Below are positions 15,328 to 23,200 of a stretch of 24,213 nt of DNA, piece after piece. How positions within the stretch are numbered: the stretch's first letter is position 1; every line of letters begins with the position of its first letter. Both the position numbers and the translations under genes were made by a program. The notes beneath the pieces are model-generated. The model was not told the origin of the DNA. It saw only the letters and a list, made by a program, of their open reading frames with translations, and ran no database searches. The stretch spans positions 1-24,213 of the forward strand of contig CAZWFN010000096.1 in NCBI GenBank assembly GCA_964633205.1, given 5' to 3'. The DNA is from CAYVQE01 sp964633205 (lineage in GTDB: Bacteria > Myxococcota > B64-G9).

Positions 15328-16145
15328 GGCTGCTCTCCTTCTGGCTGGGGACCGCCCGGGGACTCCGCTTCGGCGGTCGCAGGCGGGGCGGCGACCACCG
15401 GGTTGCGCAGCCGGCCGATGCCGTGGATGCGAACCTCGACCTCGTCGCCGGGCTCCAGCGGCCCCACCCCGGCCGGAGTGCCCATGGCCACCAGGTCGCC
15501 CGGCAGCAGGGTCATGATCGAGGAGATGAACGCCAGCGCCTCGGGCACAGCGAAGATCATCTCGGCCGTGCGCTTCCGCTGGCGCAGCTCGCCGTTGACC
15601 CGGCACTCGAGCCACAGCTCGGCCGGGTGCAGATCGGTCTCCAGCCAGGGCCCACAGGGGGCGAAGGTGTCGAAGCCCTTGGCGCGGGCGAACACGCCGT
15701 CGACGGCCTGCAGCCGGCGGGCGGTCACGTCGTTGAAACAGGTGTAGCCGAGCACGTGCTCCAGGGCGCGCAGCGGATCGAGGTGCCGGGCGCGGCGGCC
15801 GATGACCAGGGCCAGCTCGGCCTCGTGCTCCACGGCGCCCTCGACCGGCGGCAGCTCGATGGCCGCCCCGGGGCCGATCAAGGCCGAGGGCGCCTTCAAG
15901 AAGATCTTGGGCTCGGCCGGCAGCGGGCGCGCCAGCTCGTGGGCGTGGTCGGCGTAGTTGGTGCCCAGCGCCACGATCTTGCTCGGCTCGGCCGGGGCCA
16001 ACAGCTCGATGGCATCGAGCGCGTGGATGCGGTCGGTGGCGCCGTAGCGGCCGAAGACGTCGCCCTCGATCTCGATCACCGCCGTGGGCTGGGCGATGCC
16101 CCAGCGCGGCGGCCCGTCGCCGCTGCGGAAACGGACGACGCGCAC
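15324..16145 (-). CDS. Fumarylacetoacetate hydrolase-fold enzyme within the dap operon
   Basis: The protein has 273 residues. I take the GTG at 16145, four bases after the dapB stop, because MRVVRF begins the family N-terminus; the frame opens further upstream inside dapB. FAH-fold marks are GTNYADHAHE (61-70), KAPSALIGPG, the metal-binding E108-x-E110, D139 in CFNDVTAR, GFDTFAPCGPW (158-167), and GTPAGVGPLEPGD near the end. Enzymes of this fold hydrolyse or decarboxylate 2-oxo acids such as acylpyruvates and oxaloacetate, or isomerise homoprotocatechuate products. The substrate is not readable here. Overlap with dapL and tight spacing to dapB say it is co-translated with lysine genes, so an oxaloacetate- or pyruvate-related role is possible (inference). 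The C-terminus has a short Pro/Glu-rich tail. Confidence 0.87.
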   Translation of the reverse strand: MRVVRFRSGDGPPRWGIAQPTAVIEIEGDVFGRYGATDRIHALDAIELLAPAEPSKIVALGTNYADHAHELARPLPAEPKIFLKAPSALIGPGAAIELPPVEGAVEHEAELALVIGRRARHLDPLRALEHVLGYTCFNDVTARRLQAVDGVFARAKGFDTFAPCGPWLETDLHPAELWLECRVNGELRQRKRTAEMIFAVPEALAFISSIMTLLPGDLVAMGTPAGVGPLEPGDEVEVRIHGIGRLRNPVVAAPPATAEAESPGGPQPEGEQP

Positions 16146-16149
16146 CGGC

Positions 16150-16914
16150 TCAACCCCCGGCGCCGAACACGTCGGCCATGGTGTAGAGCCCGGCGGCCCG
16201 GCCGCAGGCGAAGCGCACCGCATCCAGCGCCCCGCGGCAGAAGTGCTCGCGGCTGGTGGCCCGGTGGGTCAGCACCAGCTGCTCGCCGCCGCCCAGCCAG
16301 TGGATCTGGTGCTCGCCGACCACGTCGCCGCCGCGCAGGGCGCTGATGCCGATCTGGCCCGGCTGGCGGCGGCCGGCCCGATCGGTGACCACGGCGCCGC
16401 CGCGGACCTGCTCCACGCTGCGGGCCAGCTGCCAGGCGGTGCCCGAGGGGAGGTCGGCCTTGTGCCGGTGGTGGGCCTCCAGGATCTCGACGTCGTACTC
16501 CGGGCCCAGCGCCGCGGCGGCCCGGCGCACCAGCTCGCCCAGCAGGTGGACGCCGCGGCTCATGTTGGAGCCGTGTACCACCGCCACCCGCTCGGCCGCC
16601 GCGCGCAGCGCCGCCTGCTGCCGATCGTCCAGCCCGGTGGTGCCGCTGACCAGGGCCAGCCCGCGGTCGGCGGCCGGCCCGGCGTGGGCGGCCACCGCTG
16701 CCGGCAGGGCGAAGTCGAGCAACACGTCGCAACCGCTCAGGGCCGTGTCCGGTCCGGCGCCCAGGGCCACCCCCGGGGCCAGCTCGCGGCCCAGGTCGGG
16801 GTGATCGGGGTGCTCCAGCGCGGCGGCCAGCTGCAGGTCGTCGGCCGCCAGCAGCAGCTCGGTCAGCTGCCGGCCCATGCGGCCGCCGGCGCCCGACAGA
16901 CAGACCCGGATCAC
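16150..16914 (-). CDS. dapB: 4-hydroxy-tetrahydrodipicolinate reductase
   Basis: The protein has 254 residues. The GTG at 16914 overlaps the dapA stop by four bases (GTGA) and has GGAGG seven bases upstream inside dapA. Residues 8-14 are the nucleotide-binding GAGGRMG. Residues 88-94 read LVSGTTG. Residues 146-159 carry EAHHRHKADLPSGT, with the catalytic His pair and Lys. The C-terminus RAAGLYTMADVFG is also typical. It reduces the DapA product with NAD(P)H to tetrahydrodipicolinate in the diaminopimelate/lysine pathway. The open frame extends far upstream through dapA, but that part is a shadow. Confidence 0.96.
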   Translation of the reverse strand: MIRVCLSGAGGRMGRQLTELLLAADDLQLAAALEHPDHPDLGRELAPGVALGAGPDTALSGCDVLLDFALPAAVAAHAGPAADRGLALVSGTTGLDDRQQAALRAAAERVAVVHGSNMSRGVHLLGELVRRAAAALGPEYDVEILEAHHRHKADLPSGTAWQLARSVEQVRGGAVVTDRAGRRQPGQIGISALRGGDVVGEHQIHWLGGGEQLVLTHRATSREHFCRGALDAVRFACGRAAGLYTMADVFGAGG

Positions 16915-17792
16915 GATGTCGCCTCCAGCAGATCCAGCTGGGCCAGGGCGCGCTGCAGCGCCGGGCGGTGGGCGGCATCCAGCTCGGCCAACGGGGTGCG
17001 GATCTCGGGCCCGATGCGGCCCATCATGGCCAGCGCCGCCTTGACCGGGATGGGATTGGGCTGCACGAACAGCGCCCGCAGCAAAGGCAGCAGCTTCAGC
17101 TGCAGCACGCGGGCCCCGGCCGGGTCGCCGGCGACGAAGCGCTCGTAGAGCGCGGCGGTCAGCCCGGGCGCGGCGTTGGCCACCACCGAGATGCAGCCGG
17201 CGCCGCCCAGCGCCAACAGCGGCAGGAAGGTGAAGTCGTCGCCCGACAGCACGCCGAAGCCCGGCTCGACCGCGCTCAAGATATGACCGTCGAGCTTCAT
17301 GTCGCCGGAGGCTTCCTTCAGCGCCACCACCCCGTCGACCTCCGCCAGCGCGGCGGCCCCGGCGGCGTCCAGCGCCAGACCGGTGCGCGACGGCACGTTG
17401 TAGGCCACCACCGGCAGCCCCACCGCGGCCACCTGCCGGTAGTGGGCCAGCAGGCCGGGCAGGGGCGGTTTGACGTAGTAGGGGGTGACGACCAGCACGC
17501 CGTCGGCGCCCAGCTCGGCGGCCCGCCGGGTGCGCTCGACGGTGGCCCGGGTGTTGTTCGAGCCGGTACCGGCGATCACCGGCACCCGGCCGCGGGCCTG
17601 CTCGACCACCGCGCCCACCGCCGCGTCCCATTCGGCCGCCGTCAGCGCGGCCGCCTCGCCGGTGGTGCCGCAGACCACCTGGCCGTGGATGCCGGCGCCG
17701 ATCTGCTCCTCCACCAGCCGCCTGAGCGCCTCGCCGTCCACCGTGCCGTCGCGCATGGGCGTGACCAGGGCGGTCAACACACCTCGGAACAT
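16911..17792 (-). CDS. dapA: 4-hydroxy-tetrahydrodipicolinate synthase
   Basis: The protein has 293 residues. The ATG at 17792 follows AAGGGAG and the lipoprotein stop by four bases. Class I aldolase residues are in place: T43-T44 in CGTTGEAAAL, Y105 in TPYYVKP, Y131 in YNVPSRTGL with R136, and the Schiff-base lysine K159 in VALKEASGD. It condenses pyruvate with aspartate semialdehyde, the first committed step to diaminopimelate and lysine. Tight coupling to dapB and dapL makes a short DapL-type pathway. Neither asd nor dapF is in the window, so the remaining steps must be encoded elsewhere. Confidence 0.96.
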   Translation of the reverse strand: MFRGVLTALVTPMRDGTVDGEALRRLVEEQIGAGIHGQVVCGTTGEAAALTAAEWDAAVGAVVEQARGRVPVIAGTGSNNTRATVERTRRAAELGADGVLVVTPYYVKPPLPGLLAHYRQVAAVGLPVVAYNVPSRTGLALDAAGAAALAEVDGVVALKEASGDMKLDGHILSAVEPGFGVLSGDDFTFLPLLALGGAGCISVVANAAPGLTAALYERFVAGDPAGARVLQLKLLPLLRALFVQPNPIPVKAALAMMGRIGPEIRTPLAELDAAHRPALQRALAQLDLLEATS

Positions 17793-17796
17793 GGTC

Positions 17797-18048
17797 TCAG
17801 CTCCCTTCTGCAGCGCCGTCCAGCGTGCCGGCGTCGGGCCGCTTTGGCCCGTCGTCCGCCGCCGGCTCACCGGCCCGCTGCACCCCGCCGTCGGCCGCGG
17901 CCGGCGGCGGATCGGCCGGCGGCGGCCGCGGTGGGCCCTTGACGCCGCAGGCGGCCAGCAGGACGAGCAGCGCCAGCGCACAGGCCAGCCTCGGGCCCCG
18001 GCCCACCGGCCCCGGTCGCCCCCGCAGCGCCGCCTGCGCCCTTCGCAT
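17797..18048 (-). CDS. Small LptM/YifL-like lipoprotein
   Basis: The protein has about 83 residues. I prefer the ATG at 18048; GTG codons at 18066 and 18069 are in-frame alternatives and none has a clear ribosome site. A hydrophobic segment LACALALLVLLAAC (21-34) ends in a lipobox with Cys34. Directly after comes GVKGPPRPPP, the 'CGxKGP' motif of the LptM/YifL family that assists LPS-transport (LptD) assembly in enterobacteria. The rest is Pro/Ala/Asp-rich and probably disordered. In many proteobacteria this small lipoprotein sits next to lysA/dapF; here it sits four bases before dapA, the same association with lysine genes. Confidence 0.72.
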   Translation of the reverse strand: MRRAQAALRGRPGPVGRGPRLACALALLVLLAACGVKGPPRPPPADPPPAAADGGVQRAGEPAADDGPKRPDAGTLDGAAEGS

Positions 18049-18084
18049 CACCGGTTGGATCCGCACCACCGCTGCAGCAGCGGC

Positions 18085-20058
18085 CTAGAAATACAGCACC
18101 AGCCGGCCCAGCACCCGGTGGGCGATGCTGGCCTCCTCGTCCTGCTCGAACTCCAGCTGGCCGCCCGGCGCGCCGTCGTCGCCCAGGTCGGTCATGCCGT
18201 CGAAGGGGATCAGGATGCCGTAGCTCAGCCCGGCGTGGAAGTTGTCGTCCGAGAAGTAGAAGAAGTCGAGGTCGAGCTCCAGGCCCAACGGGTTGGACTT
18301 GCCGCGGGTGGACTCGGAGTAGATGGCCGAGGAGTAGATGGCCGAGGCCTTGGCGCCGAAGCCCTGGGCGATGTTGTACTGCACGCTGGGCTTGAAGTAG
18401 ACCGCGTCGGTGACCGTACCGATGATCTGGCGCCACAGGATCAGATCGACGTGGTAGTCGGGGTGGAAGCGGAAGTTGTTGATGTCGTGGTCGCCCTGGC
18501 TGTGCTCGAACTGCTTCTCGTCGAAGGGCCGCACGCCGAAGGCCGGCGAGTCGTCGCCCGAGGCGAAGCCCAGCTCCAGGCCCACCAGCAGCGCGTCGTC
18601 CAGGAAGCGGTAGTCGGCCTGCAGCACGCCGCCGAACTGGGTCATGTCGATCTTCTGGCCGCGCACATCGACGACGTCGATCAGGTTGCCGTCCTCGTCC
18701 AGGTTGGCGCCCTGGGCGTCGTAGCCGATCTTGCCGACGATGGCCACGAACTCGGCCTCGATGCGCAGCTTGCCCATCATGAAGCGCACCCAGACGTCCG
18801 GGATGAAGGCCTCGGCGTTGCGCACGGCGTAGTTATCGACCTCCTGGTTGCGGCCCTCGTAAGGGCTCTCGGTCTGGTAGTCGATGGCGTCGTAGGCCTG
18901 GTTGCGGTAGACGAAGTAGACGCCGTAGTTCAGCGACCAGCCGCCCTCGGCCAGGGTGCGCTGGATGTCCTCGGGCTTGTCGCGCTTGGCGATGGCCAGG
19001 ATGTAAGAGTTGACGTCGTCGAGCTGATCGTAGTCGAAGGGTTGGCCCTGCCACTCGTTCGTGTAGGTGTAGTAGGGCCCCTCGGCGGTGAAGTCGAGCA
19101 TGGGCACGATGTAGTGGCCGAAGACCTTGGTGATGAACATGATGCGGTCGGCGGTCGAGCCGTAGTCGCAGTCGAAGCACTGGCCGGCCGGTGAGAAGCG
19201 GTCGCGCCGGGTGACCAGCGGGCCGCGGTCGACGTGGGTGGGCCCGCCGTCGTTGGCCAGCAGGCCCAGGCCCCACTGCGAGCCCATGCGGCCGAAGCGC
19301 AGCAGGCCGACCGGCGTCATCACCTCGCCCCAGACCCGCTTGACCAGGATGCTGTCCTTGATCGAGTTCACCCCCTCGACCGGCGGCTGCTGGCCCTGGC
19401 TGAAGGCCACCAGCGGATAGTACAGGCTCTTGGGGTAGCCCTCCGGGGTGGAGCCCAGGATCAGGTTGTCCAGCATGTCGATCTGGGCCATGATGCGCAC
19501 GTCTTCCGAGATGTTGATGGTCGGCTCGAGCCTGAAGCGCATGTTGGCCCCGGCCAGGGTGTCCTTGCGGTAGGTGGCCGACTTGGGAAACTGCGGGTAG
19601 GCCCCGCCGCGTTCGCCGTCGTAGCCCAGCCGCGGCTGCAGCCCCAGGCTCAGCCCGTCCATCAGGTCGCCGCGCAGCCGCAGGTAGCCGTGCAGGTCGA
19701 GCAGGTTCAGCGGCGGCTTGGCCGGGGCGGAGCTATCCATGTCCACCTCGGCGAAGCCCTCGGGCGGCGGCGGCAGCCCCTGGTCGCCGGCCGGCGGCAG
19801 GGGCTCATCGGCCGGTGGCGGCAACGGAGCCGGCTCCGGTTCGGCGGCCGGCTCGGCCGCCGGCTCCTCGAGCAACGGCGCATCCGCGGCGGGCTCGCCG
19901 TCTTCCTCCGCTGCCTTTTCCTCGCCAGCCTCGTCCGCGGCCGCCTCTTGCTCGCCCTCGGCGTCCTCGGCGTCTGCGGCCTGGGCCAGCACCAAGGCCG
20001 GGCTGGCGCCGATCAAACATACCACCGCCATCGTCATCCACATACGCAACCAGGGCAT
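18085..20058 (-). CDS. Predicted outer-membrane beta-barrel protein (TIGR04551-like)
   Basis: The protein has 657 residues and an ATG at 20058 behind GGAGG. Residues 1-26 are a Sec signal peptide ending in LVLAQA. Residues ~27-110 are acidic and Pro/Ala/Glu-rich, a likely periplasmic linker. From ~115 on, alternating strands rich in aromatics follow (GYLRLRGDLMDGLSLGLQPR, GGVLQADYRFLDDALLVG, LGLELDLDFFYFSDDNFHAG), ending in VLGRLVLYF with a C-terminal Phe typical of outer-membrane barrels. From memory this resembles the uncharacterised TIGR04551 family of myxobacteria; I could not verify that. It is the first gene of the unit reading on into the LptM-like and dap genes. Its job, possibly a porin or structural barrel, is unknown. 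A small CCGCTG/CAGCGG palindrome lies just past the stop. Confidence 0.8.
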   Translation of the reverse strand: MPWLRMWMTMAVVCLIGASPALVLAQAADAEDAEGEQEAAADEAGEEKAAEEDGEPAADAPLLEEPAAEPAAEPEPAPLPPPADEPLPPAGDQGLPPPPEGFAEVDMDSSAPAKPPLNLLDLHGYLRLRGDLMDGLSLGLQPRLGYDGERGGAYPQFPKSATYRKDTLAGANMRFRLEPTINISEDVRIMAQIDMLDNLILGSTPEGYPKSLYYPLVAFSQGQQPPVEGVNSIKDSILVKRVWGEVMTPVGLLRFGRMGSQWGLGLLANDGGPTHVDRGPLVTRRDRFSPAGQCFDCDYGSTADRIMFITKVFGHYIVPMLDFTAEGPYYTYTNEWQGQPFDYDQLDDVNSYILAIAKRDKPEDIQRTLAEGGWSLNYGVYFVYRNQAYDAIDYQTESPYEGRNQEVDNYAVRNAEAFIPDVWVRFMMGKLRIEAEFVAIVGKIGYDAQGANLDEDGNLIDVVDVRGQKIDMTQFGGVLQADYRFLDDALLVGLELGFASGDDSPAFGVRPFDEKQFEHSQGDHDINNFRFHPDYHVDLILWRQIIGTVTDAVYFKPSVQYNIAQGFGAKASAIYSSAIYSESTRGKSNPLGLELDLDFFYFSDDNFHAGLSYGILIPFDGMTDLGDDGAPGGQLEFEQDEEASIAHRVLGRLVLYF

Positions 20059-20089
20059 GCTGCCTCCGTCGCCAGGTTCGTCAAGGTCG

Positions 20090-20122
20090 TCAATGGGTCC
20101 TGGATGGAGCGTAACCCATTGA
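20090..20122. promoter_or_regulatory. Perfect inverted repeat in the leader of the barrel-protein operon
   Basis: TCAATGGGT (20090-20098) and ACCCATTGA (20114-20122) are perfect nine-base inverted repeats with a 15-base loop. They lie just downstream of the predicted start of transcription, 32 bases or more before the ATG at 20058. This could be an operator or an mRNA hairpin. Confidence 0.5.
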
Positions 20123-20134
20123 ATGAATGAGCGG

Positions 20135-20164
20135 CTTCTAGCACAGCGGCTCCACGGGTGTCAA
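20135..20164 (-). promoter_or_regulatory. Promoter of the barrel protein-dap operon
   Basis: Minus-strand TTGACA (20164-20159), an 18-base spacer and TAGAAG (20140-20135), with TGC directly before it, give a perfect -35 box, a 4/6 -10 box and an extended -10. The leader would be about 70 bases and contains the inverted repeat at 20090-20122. Confidence 0.62.
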
Positions 20165-20184
20165 GCCGAGCGAGCCCCACCGCC

Positions 20185-20214
20185 TTGACCGGCGCGAAAG
20201 CCACATGCTAGCTT
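20185..20214 (+). promoter_or_regulatory. Possible promoter of the Cys-rich lipoprotein gene
   Basis: TTGACC (20185-20190), an 18-base spacer and TAGCTT (20209-20214) precede the ATG at 20275 by about 60 bases. The -10 box is poor (3/6), so this is a weak call in a divergent intergenic region of 216 bases. Confidence 0.3.
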
Positions 20215-20274
20215 TAGGCGGTTCAACCATCGAATTTCCGGTGGGTTGGGCGGCAAGCGGGCAGGAGAGAGACC

Positions 20275-23200
20275 ATGCTGACGACAAGAAACAAGGCTCG
20301 GCTGGCGCGGGCGATCGCGGTCTGCCTGCTGGCGGCCCTGGGCGCGGTCGCCGCCAGCGGCTGCGGTGCGGACGGCGAGACCGGAATCTGGGTGCGCATC
20401 ATCAGCCCGGACATCGCCATCGACCGGGTGCAGCTGCGCATCTACGGCGAGGGCGATTCCGGCAAAGCGCCGGCCGGCGAGGCGGAGGTGACCCTGCCCG
20501 CGGCGCGCACCTTCGAGGCCCTGTCGCAGAAGCCCGAGAACCAGCTGTGGGTGCTGGTGCTGGCCGGCGAGCAGCACCGCCAGGCCACCGTGCGCATCGA
20601 CGCCGCCGGCTACCGCGAAGGCCGGGAGGTGGCCTACGGCGATATCGGCGGGCTGCGCTTCGAGCCCAAAAAGATCTACGACGCCGCCGAGACGATCCAT
20701 CTCGACCACTCGGGCGCCGACGAGGACGGCGACGGCTTCTACGTGCCCGACGACTGCGACGACGGCGACGCCGAGATCTACCCCGGCCAGCAGGAGTTCT
20801 GCGACGACGGGCTGGACAACGACTGCGACGGCTCGGTCGACGAGGGCTGCCCCTGCTCGGCCGGCGACCAGCGCGAGTGCTGGCCCCACTGGGCCGCCGA
20901 GCCTGCCGGGCCGCCGTGCCGCAAGGGCACCCAGATCTGCGACGGCACCTGGGGCCCGTGCACGGATCTGGTGCTGCCGCGGCCGGAGAGCTGCGCCGAG
21001 GGCGGCACCGATTGCTTCGTCTGCATCGACGGCGTCGACAACGACTGCGACGGCTTCGTCGACGACCGCGACACCGGCTGCGGCGGCTGCGCCGTGGGCG
21101 AGTGGGAGACCTGCTACAGCGGCCCCGCGGGCACGGCCGGGGTGGGCATCTGCCAGTACGGCCAGCGCGAGTGCCTCGACGGCAGCTGGGGCCTGTGCGT
21201 CAACGAGGTGCTGCCCCACGGCTGCCTGCCGCCGGCGGTGCCCGGCGAGCCGGCCGACTGCAGCGCCATGTCGGAAGAGGACCTGTGCAACGGCCGCGAC
21301 GACGACTGCGACGGCGAGACCGACAACGTCACCGCGGCGCCGACCTGCTCCAACCAGTGCGGCGTCTGCGCCGGCGCGCGCCAGCTCTGCCAGGGCGGCA
21401 GGTGGGTCGACTGCACGCCCGATGACTACCGCCTCCACGCCGAGGCGATGCTGTGCGGCGGCGAAGACCCGCCGCGCTGCTGCCAGCCGGACACCCCGGA
21501 CTGCTACGTCGAGCAGGAGACCACCGAGCTGTGCGACGATCTGGACAACGACTGCAACTGCCAGCCGGATGACGCGGTCGACGGCGAGTGTACCTGCGAC
21601 ACCGGCGACCAGCGCATTTGCCCGCGGGCCGACGATCCGGCCACGCCCGAGTACGAGCCCGACCTGGGGGCCTGCAACGAAGGCGTGTTCGACTGCATCG
21701 CAGGCCAGTGGGTCAAGGACGAGCAGTGCGTGCTGCCCAGCGACGAGCTGTGCGACGCGGTGGACAACAACTGCGACGGCACCGTCGACCGCCATCCCCA
21801 GGCCCGGGCCCACTGCCGCGACAACCCGCAGGCCAACGCCACGCTGCAGGACTGTTACGAAGGCATCTGCGTCTGGAACTGCCTGCGCGACGAGCAGAAC
21901 AACCAGATCGCCTGGGATCTGAACGAGGATCGCAACCAGCCCGGCGGCAGCCAGGCGGGCGACGGCTGCGAGTACCTGTGCACCCTGACCGACCCCTCCG
22001 ACGAGGTCTGCGACGGGCTGGACAACGACTGCGACAGCCGGATCGACGGCGCCGACGACTCGGCCATCGACGTGCTCTGCCCGCCACGTCCCGCCGCCAG
22101 CGCCACCCAGTGCCTGGCCCCCCAGCAGTGCGACTACAGCTGCGATGCGCCGTTCGCCGATTGCAACGACGACCTGGATCTGCCGATCCCGCTGCCGGAC
22201 CAGCCGCCTTACAGCGGTGACGGCTGCGAGGTCAACCTCAACCTCGACCGCGATCACTGCGGCGACTGCAACACCAGCTGCGACACCAACGAGTCCTGCG
22301 TCAGCGGCGCCTGCCGCTGCGGCGGCTCCGGGCCCGACTGCGCCGGCGACCAGACCGATTTCTGCTGCGGCACCAGCTGCCGCGACCTGCGCACCGACCT
22401 CGCCCACTGCGGTGCCTGCGACCACGCCTGCACCAACCAGCACGGCTCGACCAGCTGCAGCGCCGGCAGCTGCGAGCCGAGCTGCGACGCCGGCTGGGAC
22501 GACTGCGACGGCCAGCCGGACAACGGCTGCGAAGAGGACATCTGGCAGACGAGCAGCTGCGGCGCCGACTGCAATACGGTCGACTGCAGCGTCGCGGTGG
22601 TCCACGCCTCGGGGGTCGAGTGCGACAGCGGCAGCTGCGACTACGGCAGCTGCCAGACCGGCTGGGGCGACTGCGACGGCGAGCGCAGCGACGGCTGCGA
22701 GACCGACCTGTACCAGGACGACGCCTGCGGCAGCACCTGCGACAACCGGGTCGACTGCAATTCGGAGATCGCCCACGCCAGCGGGCCTTACTGCGACGCC
22801 GGCGCCTGCGACTACGACCAGTGCGCGGCGGGCTACGACGACTGCGACGGCGACCGGACCGACGGCTGCGAGACCGACATCTGGCAGGTCGACGGCTGCG
22901 GCACCAATTGCGACAACCGGGTGGACTGCAACGGCCAGGTCCAGAACGCAGTCACCGTGCTATGCAGCTCAGGCGCCTGCGACTACGACCAGTGCGCGCC
23001 GGGCTACGCCGACTGCGACGGCGACCGCACCAACGGCTGCGAGACCGACATCTGGCAGGTCGACGACTGCGGCAACGGTTGCGATCCCGGCCCGGACTGC
23101 ACCAGCCAGGTCCACAACGCCAGCGGCATCACCTGCTCGAGCGGCAGCTGCGACTACGGCTCCTGCGACAGCGGCTACGACGACTGCGACGGCGACCGCA

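Noticed and set aside
20161..22776. 871-codon open frame on the minus strand
   Set aside because: It is antisense to the Cys-rich lipoprotein. The Val/Ala monotony is the complement of Asp/Cys/Gly codons; it has no start context and no domain.
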